This document shows, one piece after another, positions 12,395 to 23,931 of a DNA stretch of 64,000 nt. The notes under the pieces are model-generated. The model was given only the letters and a program-made list of their open reading frames with translations. It had not been told where the DNA came from and did no database searches. The first letter of the stretch is position 1, and each line of letters opens with the position of its first letter. The stretch comes from Plectrocnemia conspersa (taxonomy: Eukaryota; Arthropoda; Insecta; Trichoptera; Polycentropodidae). The stretch spans positions 496,001-560,000 of the forward strand of contig VTFK01000292.1 of the NCBI GenBank assembly GCA_009617715.1. Direction: 5' to 3'. Both the position numbers and the translations under genes were made by a program.

Positions 12395-14600
12395 TTAATA
12401 AAGAAAAATATTTGCATAGGCAAAAAAAAATATATTTATTTTTAATAATTATGGCTCAATTGTAAAAGTAGTACAACGATAAAAAACATCATAGATGTAT
12501 GAAAATTAAATATCGAATGGGATAGGTGCAAAGTATACGACGAGATATTTATCTACTGTTTTTTTGACTGCTATGGATATTTTCATGAAGTTAGTGAATG
12601 TAAAAACAAAACAAATGTATAAAATGTGGATCAGAAGAGCAGTTGGTAAAACAATACAATAAAAAAGATAATTGTGTAAATTGCTACAGAGCAAATTAAA
12701 ACTAAAATTTCAATTTAAACGTTGAGCATAAATCGATGTATTAAAACTGTTCCATATATAAACGTTATACGTAAAAAATATTATAACAAAATGCAATACA
12801 ATATACATCAACTAAATAAATTAATTTCACATAGGATATACGAATCCATAAGTGTAACTGGATAGTAATCAATGCACATGTTTATTTAACACATAAAGAA
12901 GTGGTAAAAAGGAATATATCCTATTTTTAGGGTTAACAGTAACACATATCCCGAATAATATTAAAGAATATGAATTTAATATTTAGGATTATAATATAAT
13001 TAGATGCAACTTTAATTCCATACATAAAAAAGGTAAACTAAACAATATACAATATATTAATTATAATATACAATTTTAAAATAAGAAAGATATAACATAC
13101 TTGTTCGTCATGGTAAAGACTTAGAGGTAAAGGATAAATAGGTATAAGAAAACTTATCCGGTCCGGGGAATATTAAAAAATGTGTGAATTTTTATACAAA
13201 GAAACAACTTTGTACATTAAGAAATTAATTACGATAAAAAAGTATTTTTTTCTGTTTTATGTTTATGTTATATTTTATAAGTAACTTTTGTTTATATTTT
13301 CTTTGGTGTAAATACAAGAAGCTAAATTAGCTAAATTAATTAGTAAAATAAAATAGATAAATAATTTTTGCGGTATTTTTTTGTGACAATTTAATATCGT
13401 ATATGGATGTAAACTGTAGTAAGGTGCTTTCATAACTCTTTGTCATGTAATATATCACGTATTTGTAGCTCAACAAAATACTTTCCTTTAACTTGGCTTT
13501 TAATATTCTGAGAAATATTGTCGTGAGAAATTGAAATTTTATATAGTTCTTATCTAACGCTTTTACCATTTTTTCCTAAAGGACAAACTTTATATGTTGA
13601 AATACTATGAAAAATTTTTGACCTTGTAAGTATCACACATACATTTTTTTATTACGTTTGTTGTAGAAAAAAAGTTATGCCAATGCTATATTTAATTTTA
13701 ATTTTCTTAATGTAATAGAATTTTATTAGCAATGGCTTTTATCTCATTTTAATTGAGTCGGTATATGTAGGTATATTTAAAGACACCAAGACAATTTCAA
13801 AATAGGCATTTGAAATAAAATAAATAAAACAGGCATTATCTAATGTACACCCTTGCGAAGTAAAGTACCTAAGGGCTCGATCGTAAAATAAACCCACTCT
13901 CTCATTTTCTTGGGTCTCACGGGAGAGTGTGATAACAATTTGGACCTTATTAATAAATCAAGTTTCTTTAAGACGAGCAAAGGTCGAGGCGGTAATGGTT
14001 TTTGGCATTCGCGTTTTACGATACCACCGCCGAAGTTTCATGCATGACTTACGAAAGCCAACGGGGTTTTCTTTGTGAATTCACCCGGACCCAGCAGTTC
14101 ATCCTCCTAGTGGCGTAGAAGATAAACAAGACCATTGCAAGGTTTAATTTGAAAAACCGGTACCGCCAGACGAGATAAAACCCTTGCTAGCAAAGTTAAA
14201 GCACCCCGTAAATATTTCAAAACGGAATGTTACTCAAGATACAAAAACGGGTTTTGCTTACTCGGCGAACGTTTCGGACTCATCATCGTTAATTTTTATG
14301 TTTTAACGTTTTTTCGTTAACCTTTCCTACGCTATGCATAAACGTAGATAAGGGTGGCCAAACAATATTAATATTACCGTCGCTTTTGATGCATATAAAT
14401 TGCCTGTAGGTTCGTGTTCGTTCGACCGTAATATTTGTGACAAGGTCAGAAGTGAGAAAACCTCCAAAATGTATTTGATGACTCATGCTTATTCAGTTTC
14501 CTTGACGGTCCACTATAATAAAGAACTCAGTATACACATAAACATGTAATATATACATATACATAAAATACATATATATGTTACAGTGAATGTGTATCAT

Positions 14601-14622
14601 CATTGAAACTATAGTTTCAATG
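14601..14622. repeat. 22-base perfect palindrome
   Basis: CATTGAAACTA followed directly by TAGTTTCAATG forms a perfect palindrome, and a second small one (ATTTCAATGAAAT, 14625-14637) follows at once. No coding context. Confidence 0.7.
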
Positions 14623-15960
14623 GCATTTCAATGAAATCAAATCGTAATACATTTTCCCCAATATTTATACTAGTGAAACTATATATTGCTCTCAATTGTC
14701 AGTTAATAGGTGTAAAACGTGATACCGGATAATCCGCGCAGTGAATAAATACAGTTTAATACTTTTTAACCAGCCTAGTTATTGAAAACATAATATGTAC
14801 TAGTTCTAATAAAATTTAAAAATCCACATAAAAATTAATATGACAGTGTAATGTCAAGCTGTTAAATACAGTTAAAATAAATTAGTTTTCATACATAATA
14901 ATTATACAATAAGAAAAAGTGATTATTTTATTTATTATATTTTAAGTTGTCGTAAAATAATGTGCAAATATGTTTGGTTATCATATAATTTTTGTATGTA
15001 GTCGTTTAGTATAAAATGGACAATCATCACGATTAAAAACGATTTTTTAAACTACAGTTTTATTAGTAAAAATATACTTAATTTATAGAAATGCTATTTT
15101 GCGAGTGGTTGAAACCTCTAAGTCGAGTGCGAGTTTCTGAGCAGTTGTATGCGGATTAGTTTCAATAATGATACCTTATCTCTCTTTATCAATAATATAT
15201 GGGAGTCATTGGGCTTATTTTCTAGATGAATATCGCCAGTATTATTTTTTTAACAAAAGTTCTCTGACTAACAGTACCATAACTAAATCCTTAATTGATT
15301 TTTCTCGTAGCTTGTGTTGTATTTTGTTAGTTAACATATTTAGTCGAGACGATGATTCACAAAAGCTTTAATAATAAAGTGATAGGAAATAATTATATAA
15401 TAAAGAATACAACACCCCTTGTAAAATTAATGAAAAACCATAGGTATTTACTACAAACGTCTAGTTAAAATTACAGACCATTTTTTAATTGAGTAAGAAT
15501 TCACTCGATATAAAGCATACTCTTTTTATAAATATATTTAATTGAAATACCGCAGTTCCTAGTTGTAAAGATACTTATTCTATTTTTTTTAATAGAAACA
15601 TCATTAGTGTATAGAAAACTTTTTTGCGCCATTCCATCTGCATTATATATAGTAAGAGCGTATCGTAAGCTTTTTTTCACATTAATTAACAAAAAGGTAT
15701 AAATGCTTTTTATAAGTTATACAATACAAAAAATGACAATTCAATAATGCTATATATACAAGCATTTGATCAATTAAATAAACGAAATCCTCGTAACAAT
15801 ACAATATAAAGAGCTTTTGATCAAATACCTGGAATCTAAATCAGTAAAGAACGTAATAAAAGACTATTTTAATTGTCGAACTCACTTATTTTATACACCC
15901 AACTGCAGGTAATTTATTTAAGGAAAAATAATTTAAAAAGAAACGACTAAAAAATATTGT

Positions 15961-15987
15961 TATATATATATATATATATATATATAT
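15961..15987. repeat. (TA)n microsatellite
   Basis: Uninterrupted TA dinucleotide run of 27 bases. Confidence 0.95.
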
Positions 15988-18654
15988 TCGGAATTTATTA
16001 TGTGATGTAGAATTACTGCGGGCAATTTATGAATTTGCACGGTCGATCGTTTTTCCTAGGTAAATTTAATGGTCTAATGAAGGCGCAATCGAAAGGAGCA
16101 ATTTCTCGAGAATGTTTTATGGCTTCGCGTTTTATAAAAATAGCTTCAATTGCAACAACTCCAATTTTCAGCTCCAATCCGGTACACAACACACAACCAC
16201 GTTACGTTCAATGGCGTTAATAAACTCGGTACGTGATCGCGAAAAACTTCACGTCTAGAACCTATGTACATACATACGCTATGAAATAATATTAAATTTA
16301 CGCGCTGCGGCGAACTATTTGGCACAAGATAAATAGAAAGGAAGAGAGATATATATAAGTTTTCAGTGTGGCGAATATCTTTTGTAGAAATTTAGCCAAG
16401 AGCTTTACAATTCTTTTAAAGCTTCCTTTAATCCAAAGCTCGCTAAATATAAGCGTCTGAAAATTCGTTAATCTTCTATGCCTACGATTCATATATCCTA
16501 TATTTATAGAACATAGAGTAAAGATTTGCTACTAGCGATATCAAAACCTATTTTTACGTATTAATTTATTATGCAGGCTGCAGCAGAGGAACCAGATGTT
16601 TCTCGAACGGTTTGTACTGGGTTAGAGACATGTGCCTTTTATTTGGCTATGTATTCAATGCAACTTTAATAGTTATGAATCCGTAAACCGAGTAATAATT
16701 TATGCATTAGTGGTAAAAACATGTTTTTTTTTATATATTTTCATATTTAATTTGTCATAACCAATCATGAAATAAGAAAATATGCTTGAGCACTTGTAGT
16801 GAAAAGGTGGTTATGAATGGCATTTTAAATTATTGCAAATACAATTCTATTCATGTCAACAATTTTTTTATAAAAAAATGAAGTAAAATAAATCTTTTAC
16901 ATTGAAATTTCCCTGAAAAGGTTATGTATGAATTACTCATGTATATCTCTCTCATTTATTTATCTGTTTCTTATCTAAGATATGTATGAGATGAAAAACA
17001 GAATTTACTATAATCTAGCACCAAAGTTTTACGACTAACCCTCTGACCCTTCGCATATATCTGATTTTATCATGAACTCGCTTGTCAAAATAATTTTACT
17101 CAATGCATCCGTGAAATTGCGTAAATATCATATAAAATAAATATTATATTTAAGTATGTTACGTATATTAAATCAATTGGTTTATTGTTTTTAAATAAAA
17201 TCACTTAACTAATTATTTTCCGAAGATTTTCAGATATTTTAAAACTTTTAACGTTCTAATAATTGCTAAAATGGATCAAGCGAGCAAATTCTTTCCATTA
17301 TTATTTTCCCATTTAGCAGCTTCCCCCTTTAAAAAACTTTGAAAACATGCGAAATTTGCGCAGCGCAAAAACAGAAAAATACAGAATTTTCGAGTTTTAG
17401 TCCTCTAACGCTCTAATGGGAATACGGCGGCATTTTGCGTAAAGTAATTTATTTTTACCTTCTCGCTAATTTTTTATTTGCTTTACCTCGCTAATGACGA
17501 AGCGCCATTTAAATAATGAAAAATGCGACCTTAAATATGTTAAATATCACATTGATATGCGTGAATGAAGCTCGACTGTTTGACATTTGAAATACAAAAG
17601 CGAAAAGTCATTTAATTTATATTAGACATCGTATTTTGTAGGAGACGTTAATTATTAATACTTATTTTTTATTTATTATTTATCGATATACAAACATTGT
17701 TTTTGCATTTATTCTTTAAAACTTTTGTTTCAAAAATACCTTTTCCCATGTGATGTAAAAATATGTAAGCCCTCGGTACAAATGTCTCGTCAAAAAATAT
17801 GACGTGACGTTTTTGTACTATAATATGAAACATGTTGTTGTGAAGGAAAAGCGATCAATCACTTTGATTCTCTAGTCTTTACATTATTAAGTATGATTCA
17901 CTTTGATGCTATATTTTAGAAGATATTCTTCTATTACAATATTTATAATTTTATATTATTACTAATATTTTAGACAAAAGTTAAAACAAGATTTTACTAT
18001 CGATACACAAATACAAGTACGATGAGCTGTAGAGCCATTTCTGGGATTAAATATCGACTGTCAGATCAATAACTTAAATTAAAGGTTAAGCGAGACAAAG
18101 CATAGCGTAAATTTTGGCAGAATTGTACAATGCCATCCATAGATTTAGAAAATTAGAATTTATATAGCTCTGATAGTTTTCGGTTATATAATATTGAAAG
18201 CGCAAAATGCTAATATTTAAACTCAAATAAGTTTGTACTATAGTTATCTATTATCTATTTACATATATTAAACTTCATACAAAAATAATAATAATAATAA
18301 GCTGTTCTTTGTTTGTATATTATTTTAAGATATATTTGCTTAAAATAATTTTATAATAATATTATATTTTAACACAAAAGACTGCTATAAACATCAAATA
18401 GTTTATAAACAAAATGTTAAATTTAATCCTATGTATAATTCATGACAAAATGTACTAGAAAAATGAGATTGGTTTTCGCAAATGTTTGGAATGAAGTTTT
18501 GCATAAAAAATTCTCGAGAAAAAAAACTATTTTTAACTTACAAATTTTAAAGCAAAATATTCGAAATAATAACGTACATGTTCGCTTACGTTTTATTAAC
18601 TTAAAAAGTCCAATGTGATAGAATAAAAATATCTGTTAAAAACAGAATTATTCA

Positions 18655-19240
18655 ATGATGATAACATTCACTACAGAAAGTGATTTATTATCGGATGCTA
18701 CCGAAATAAAGCAAGGAGTCAGACAAGGTTGTTTTTTATCCCCTATGATTTTAACATCAGACAATGCACCGCTGAACACAAAAAAAGTGTCACTGATTAT
18801 AGCGTATAGTCAAAAGGAGTTACAAATGCTTAATGGCTTGTAAAAATACGACTTAAAGTTGATACACAATTTATGAGCATGTGCAAATAGTAAGTAGGTA
18901 TTTACTCGACTTGTCATGTAGATGTATTTAATTTGCAACATAATACATTTATTTGGAATACACTTTAGATGAAGCTTGAGAGCACACACTATATAATATG
19001 CTAGATCCAAGAAAGCTAGGACTGCATTCACCTGGATAAAGATGGTTCTTTATGGGCACGACTTAAGTTTGCTTTTAGAAATAAGAATTACGAAGTGTTG
19101 CGTGTTATCTGTCCTTTTATACGAACTAATAGAGTAGACGTTCACAGAGAAGGCGATTAGAAGCCTTTGAAAGTTTGCTGAACAAAGTGTTCAAGAAAGA
19201 TAGAGAATCAAGGCTAACAATAGTGGTTGAGCGTCAGAAC
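18655..19240 (+). mobile_element. Decayed LINE remnant (RT core and 3' RT region)
   Basis: The first part has an open frame with EIKQGVRQGCFLSPMIL, the RT motif G-x-RQGC-x-LSP. It is followed by LIIAYSQKELQMLNGL, matching the segment that normally carries A-DD-x-x-L-x-A-x-S-x-x-x-L-x-x-x-L, with the Asp pair lost. After stops and a frame change, 19008-19140 reads SKKARTAFTWIKMVL and then DLSLLLEIRITKCCVLSVLL, and a later frame gives RRLEAFE. These are the usual 3' RT blocks of RTE/BovB-like or L1-like insect LINEs (A-F-x-x-M, L-x-x-R-x-x-L-x-x-C-Y-V-x-S-x-L-L-Y-G, R-R-L-x-A-F-E). The copy has several frameshifts and stops. It lies directly upstream of a different LINE remnant in the same orientation. 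Confidence 0.75.
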
Positions 19241-19329
19241 TATACCCAAACATATAATAAAACAATCGACGAGATATTCATCATTAAGGAACCATAATTG
19301 AACAAGGTAATATATCATTTGTACTGACG

Positions 19330-20146
19330 TGTAAAAATATACATAATTATATTGAACCTACTCCATCGATTAATGAAATTAAAAATAATGTTCACTATAA
19401 AAATCAGAGCATTAAAAACGAAACATGGTTGCGTAAATCTAAAAAGCAGATAATTTCTTATGGAAAGTAACTAAATCACTTAAAATCCACTGTAAATGAA
19501 AAATTGAAGAATCTCCGGTAGATAAGAATTCGATTCACAAAATTTTTAATGGCATTAAAAATTTAAATAATAAAAACAGTTCTCAAATTGCCTGTTTAGA
19601 TAACACACTAAATAAACTCCTTCCTGGAATTTGCATTAATTACTTAACAAACATATTTAAAGCCTGCTTATATTTTGGGTATTTTCCAACGATTTGGAAA
19701 ATCGATAAAATTCATTTGATAAAAAACTCCGATAAGGATCCTACATTTCTGATAAGTTATAACCCCGTCAGCTTATTATAAATATTTGATAAAATATTTT
19801 TTTACGCGTTTTAAATAATCTCTGGAAAATAAAATTAGTAGCGAATAGTTTGACTTTCGCAAAAACACATCAACTTAATAGTTAGACAGAGCATATATGC
19901 GCTAATTTTATTATGAAAATGAGTACGAGTCTTTAAATGTTCGATATCGAAAAAGCTTTCGACACAGCATGGCATGACGATTGGATTTATAAATTAAACA
20001 AAAACAAAACACACGACTTTCTGCTACACTTAATATGCTCATACCTAAGAAGTAGAAACTATGTTGTTTCACTAAGTAATGAACATTTAATCCCGCGTTT
20101 CAGCAAGAATTCCTTAAGGAAGTTTTCTCATGCTATTCGACAATAA
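19330..20146 (+). mobile_element. Decayed Jockey-like non-LTR retrotransposon (RT domain)
   Basis: Around 19600-19780 the translation gives LLPGICINYLTNIFKACL, then YFGYFPTIWKI, then ISYNPVSLL, matching the N-terminal RT blocks of Jockey-clade elements (G-Y-F-P-x-x-W-K, Y-R-P-I-S-L-L). A second open part at 19937-20146 begins FDIEKAFDTAWHDDWIYKL and continues with LHLICSYLRSRNYVVSL, the block containing the first catalytic Asp (D-x-x-x-A-F-D-x-x-W-H). Several frames are needed, and the P-Q-G-S and YADD blocks are missing, so it is a truncated, inactive copy. The stretch 19330-19590 is probably the upstream part of the same element but is less certain. Confidence 0.82.
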
Positions 20147-21387
20147 ATTGTAAACATTAAAATGGTTATAAACCAGTATCATATAAGGTATACTTCTATA
20201 TAACTATTATGTCTGTAAACTGTTTTTGCTACGTCGTACACACTGGCGAAAACGCTAGTGTTTCAAGCTAAGGTTGTTATTGTTCTATTTATTTTTAGAA
20301 AACCCCTTAAATAAAATTTGGTATTGCTGCTATTAAGGTAAAAACATGTTTTTGTAATTATTTTCGTATTAAACTTTTTTTAAAATGGTATAACTAATTA
20401 TTATTGTTTAATAACAGTAATTTAGCAACTGTTTCAGTAAAAATGTAACGCATAAATTTAGAATTTTGTATAATATATTTAGTATAAATTAAATAAAAAA
20501 TATTTTCTTATTAATAAGTAATTATTATTGCCATTTTAAAAATCAATCAATGTCACTATTTGATTTACAAATAGTTATTTCGTTTGCAAGTAGCAATTTT
20601 TTAAATTACCGTAATTATTAAAAAAAATCCAATAATAATTTAAAACACAACTTCAAATCAAATTTATGTTTAGGGAATTAAGCTTTATGGTAATGGCTTC
20701 ATTGTAGCGAAGGGGTAAAATATGTATTTGAAACACTTACTGTTATAAATTACGTTGTTACGCCCATATACAAGTTACAAATATCATACTCGCATGTGAT
20801 ACATAATGAATTGACAAAATTTTCGAATAACTTGTAGTATATAAACTTGATAGATAAATTTAAATTAGCAATATTGGAACTAATTATTATAAATTGAGTA
20901 GTATTAATATCACTAGATTTTAATCAGAACGATTATGAATATATTTAATTTTTTACGAGATTTTTATTTTGAGAATAACTTATATCTTTGATTAAATTTT
21001 ACAACAAATAAATTTTGCACCACTTTTTTAACACACAATTTCTGTAACCAATGGTTTCAAATAAACATTAGTGGCCCTGTTAATCCCTTGCCAAATGTTG
21101 CATGTTCATAACATCATTGCTATAAACATAAAAAAGTTAGCGATGATTTTTAATAAGATTTCTTTTTTCGAGGTTTAAGCATAAACTGCATGAACAGCGT
21201 TGCTGCGACTTATATATGGTAAGCTCTGTTACATCACGTAATCCTAAGCGAAAACACAGTGCTGCTGATCGCTTTCACGTTTACCAGCCTTAAATATTTA
21301 CTCTCTGAACACTTCTCGTATATTTGCAACAAAGGGTCGTTTCAAATTAATGTTAGACTAATATATTTCATCTTATAGTTCTCGACT
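20147..21387. other. AT-rich non-coding stretch
   Basis: Nothing recognised between the LINE remnants and the TAATCC patch. Confidence 0.5.
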
Positions 21388-21720
21388 TTTAACTAATCCT
21401 ACACATAGCCACCGATCTTAGGGATAGGATTAATCGTTAATCCACTCCCGCGAGATCGGCGAATGTGGTGCAATATAACGAGGTGTGCCGCAGAGTATTT
21501 TCTTGGATAATTCCCTAATTATTTGCGTTGCGATAGTGGCCGACCACTGGCTTAATCCGCTTCCGAGAAACTCTATTTTTCATCGGTCTATTTTCTTGCA
21601 TAATTGAAGCTTACAAGGGTTAAGCCATGAGCCCTTACGCGGCCGCTTTCCATTTGTATGAGTGCGAATTTCGCAAAACCACAGACACCACTGCGTTCGA
21701 AGAGAGAATTGTAACGGACT
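21388..21720. promoter_or_regulatory. GC-richer patch with four TAATCC homeodomain sites (candidate enhancer)
   Basis: TAATCC occurs at 21394-21399, 21438-21443 and 21553-21558 on the plus strand and at 21427-21432 on the minus strand (read as GGATTA). That is four copies in about 165 bases. TAATCC is the site preferred by K50 homeodomains such as Orthodenticle, Goosecoid and Bicoid. The patch stands out from the AT-rich flanks, carries no long open frame, and lies about 2.1 kb beyond the downstream receptor exon. A short plus-strand ATG frame of 31 codons (MSPYAAAF...) near 21627-21722 is present but unsupported. Regulatory role is inferred. Confidence 0.4.
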
Positions 21721-21870
21721 AGGGTCATCGAAGAACGCTGAGTGAATATTAATGTTGAATTTTTAATTAAAAATTACCAACACATTGATTTATAGCAGTG
21801 GCATAAAAGTGAATTACTTAAAACGTTTAAGTACGACTGGAATATGGAAGGTAAATACACAAGTCTGAAT

Positions 21871-21912
21871 AAAATACGTTAAGTAAATACATAAAATACG
21901 TTAAGTAAATAC
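21871..21912 (+). repeat. Tandem repeat, about 22-base unit
   Basis: AAAATACGTTAAGTAAATAC is present twice in a row (from 21871 and from 21893). Confidence 0.75.
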
Positions 21913-22117
21913 TAAAATGATTTGATATGGAAGAAAAAAATGCTCAAATCAGTAGTAAAAATGAATATAAAGAAAAAAAGGTAAAGTTTGTTTTATAAGT
22001 GATTACCGATTAATGATTCTCATAAACAATGTTAAGAATTGCCTAAGCGTTAGGCTATCAAAATATCAGTTTAAGCTGTAAGTTAAAAAAATATTTCGAT
22101 GTTCCGTAAATGCATTT

Positions 22118-22147
22118 AATAATAATAATTAATACATTATTATTATT
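22118..22147. repeat. AAT/ATT microsatellite inverted repeat
   Basis: (AAT)4 at 22118-22129 and (ATT)4 at 22136-22147 form a perfect 12-base stem with a six-base spacer. Confidence 0.7.
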
Positions 22148-23787
22148 AAGTACAGGTTACTGATTAATAAACATTTTCTGTTTTACAAGAAAAAATTAAA
22201 AATATAAAATCAGAATATTAAAAGTAAAAAATTAAATAAAAAAATTACTATTTACATATATAATTAAGCGTATAACTATTTAAAAACTGGGTATCTAAAG
22301 TTAAAAAAAAAATTGTGCCTTTAAAACAATACGTGTTAAAGCATTTAATGTTTTTACAATGCTTAAGATTAGTGGGCTATATGTATATCATTAATGCTTA
22401 GAATGAAGAAGAGCCAGAAAACTACCATGTGGGTCTCCAGATGGAACTTTACGCGGTAATGAGAGTTCATTATTTAGCGAAACATACTAGCTTCGATTTT
22501 TCAGGCATAAACAACGTATTACATGCTTAAAATAATCAATGGATTTATATTTATATGATTTATATTAAGCTGTCGTGCTTAATAGTGTCGAATGTATTTT
22601 CTATATCTAGTATCTACAACACTAAATTTTTTATGTTAAAATAAGTAAAAATGTGTATAGCCTATTAAGTTGCTAGACGAATGCATTTTGCAAAAATCAA
22701 ATTATTCGTTTATAATTTGACCGCAATAAAATTTCTTTATATACGATAGGATATTTGTTTTAAATATTTTACTAAGCAAAAAAATTAAGGTGATGAGACA
22801 ACAATTTATCAAAATCTTCTTACCTAAGTTTTTTAGTAAAATACATTTTAGCTGTTTTTTAGATAGCGAGTAAATACTAAAAATAAAAGCATGCATTAAA
22901 TATTTTGTATTAGTAGTAAAAGTCATTATCAAGATATTATCTAATCTATTTATTTCAAGGGATGAGTAAATGCATTAATACCCATTGTAAATATATTGTG
23001 ATAAGATTAAAAAAGAATTTTACAAGTCTGGTCGCAATTTAACGATTGCTTCTAATGCAATTATTTATAGCTTTAAACCTCTATAAGTTATTGATAAAAA
23101 ATTTGCGCTACGCGGCTGATGAACTCTAGTAATAAAAATACAATTTTACAGTGCAGTGTAAATGCAGTTAGAAAATACTATTGAGAAAGTATCTAAAAAG
23201 TACTCTCTACAATGCTAAATAAATAAACTTTTCGGTAAATAAATTTAAATATATTTGCAATTCTTAAGTGTGAAAAGCTAACTGAGCTCCTAGTAAACTG
23301 TTTTGAATAGCTTTAAAACCTTATGTGTTTGAAGACCAATGGTGTTATTTTACTTTAGGCAATTTTATATCAATACAATTGATATTAAAACATTAACATA
23401 TGGCATAAGATTTTGTCATTCACGTGATAATAAAAAGTAATCACAGTTACGGTCAAGCAAAGGGTTTATTTTATATTACGTTGAAAACAATTGTAACGTA
23501 GTTAAATTAGAAGCTGTGAAAATGGATTGGTAAACGTGCTGGAAATTATTATATATGCCAACCAGCTTTTATATATACCAGCAGCTTTATTAAAACTTTC
23601 GTGTTTTATCACAAAGTTGGGGAAAATACAAAATTGACGTAGTTTATCATGTACTAAGCAGCTATTTTGCTGGCATACATTGCGAAAAAGGGTGCATATT
23701 ATGGGCAATATATAACGTGAAATATGTAACTTTTTCACACAACAAAGTAGTATAGTTATCACAAATATATGTATATACATAACTTAC

Positions 23788-23931
23788 CATCATTAACTTT
23801 TCGTACTCTTCTTCTATTACAGTGCCGTTGTAAAATCTGTGTTCAGCTGTGGTATCGGGAAAATAAAACCCACGACGACAGACGCATTTGTAGGAGCCTC
23901 GACGGAAACCCAAACCTGGTAGTGGGTCACA
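23788..23931 (-). CDS. Internal exon of the same GPR158/GPR179-like GPCR (cysteine-rich stalk)
   Basis: Seen: on the minus strand, TTTTCTTTTTCCAG precedes a 144-base segment of exactly 48 codons, phase 0 at both ends, followed by GTAAGT. The peptide starts CDPLPGLGF, continues RRGSYKCVCRRGFYFPDT, and ends EEEYEKLMM. The spaced Cys residues with Tyr-Lys-Cys-Val-Cys and Gly-Phe-Tyr-Phe-Pro look like the EGF-like stalk that links the ligand-binding Cache domain to the seven-helix bundle in GPR158-type receptors. There is one N-glycosylation sequon (NGT). Spliced to the exon at 29476-29599 it reads TTD|CDP, which fits the family layout. The next exon, which should hold a cysteine-rich LPC motif and the first transmembrane helix, is not visible down to position 1, implying an intron of at least 23.8 kb. 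Family assignment is from memory of the motif; the exon itself is well supported by its splice sites. Confidence 0.82.

Larger units (their letters stand above)
12395..18654. other. AT-rich non-coding stretch with conserved-looking patches
   Basis: No supported gene. 13850-14500 is noticeably GC-richer and has a CACTCTC/GAGAGTG inverted pair near 13900-13930. 16020-16500 and 17260-17640 are milder patches. They carry no splice-bounded exon that I could recognise. Confidence 0.45.
21721..23787. other. AT-rich non-coding stretch downstream of the stalk exon
   Basis: Immediately 3' of the receptor exon donor on the minus strand, so part of the next intron. Only simple repeats are recognised. 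The minus-strand frame 22702-22932 is hydrophobic by AT bias and shows no receptor helix motif. Confidence 0.5.

Noticed and set aside
22702..22932. Hydrophobic minus-strand frame as a possible transmembrane exon of the receptor
   Set aside because: Hydrophobicity comes from AT-biased Ile/Leu/Phe codons; no conserved class C helix motif and no LPC-type cysteine segment.
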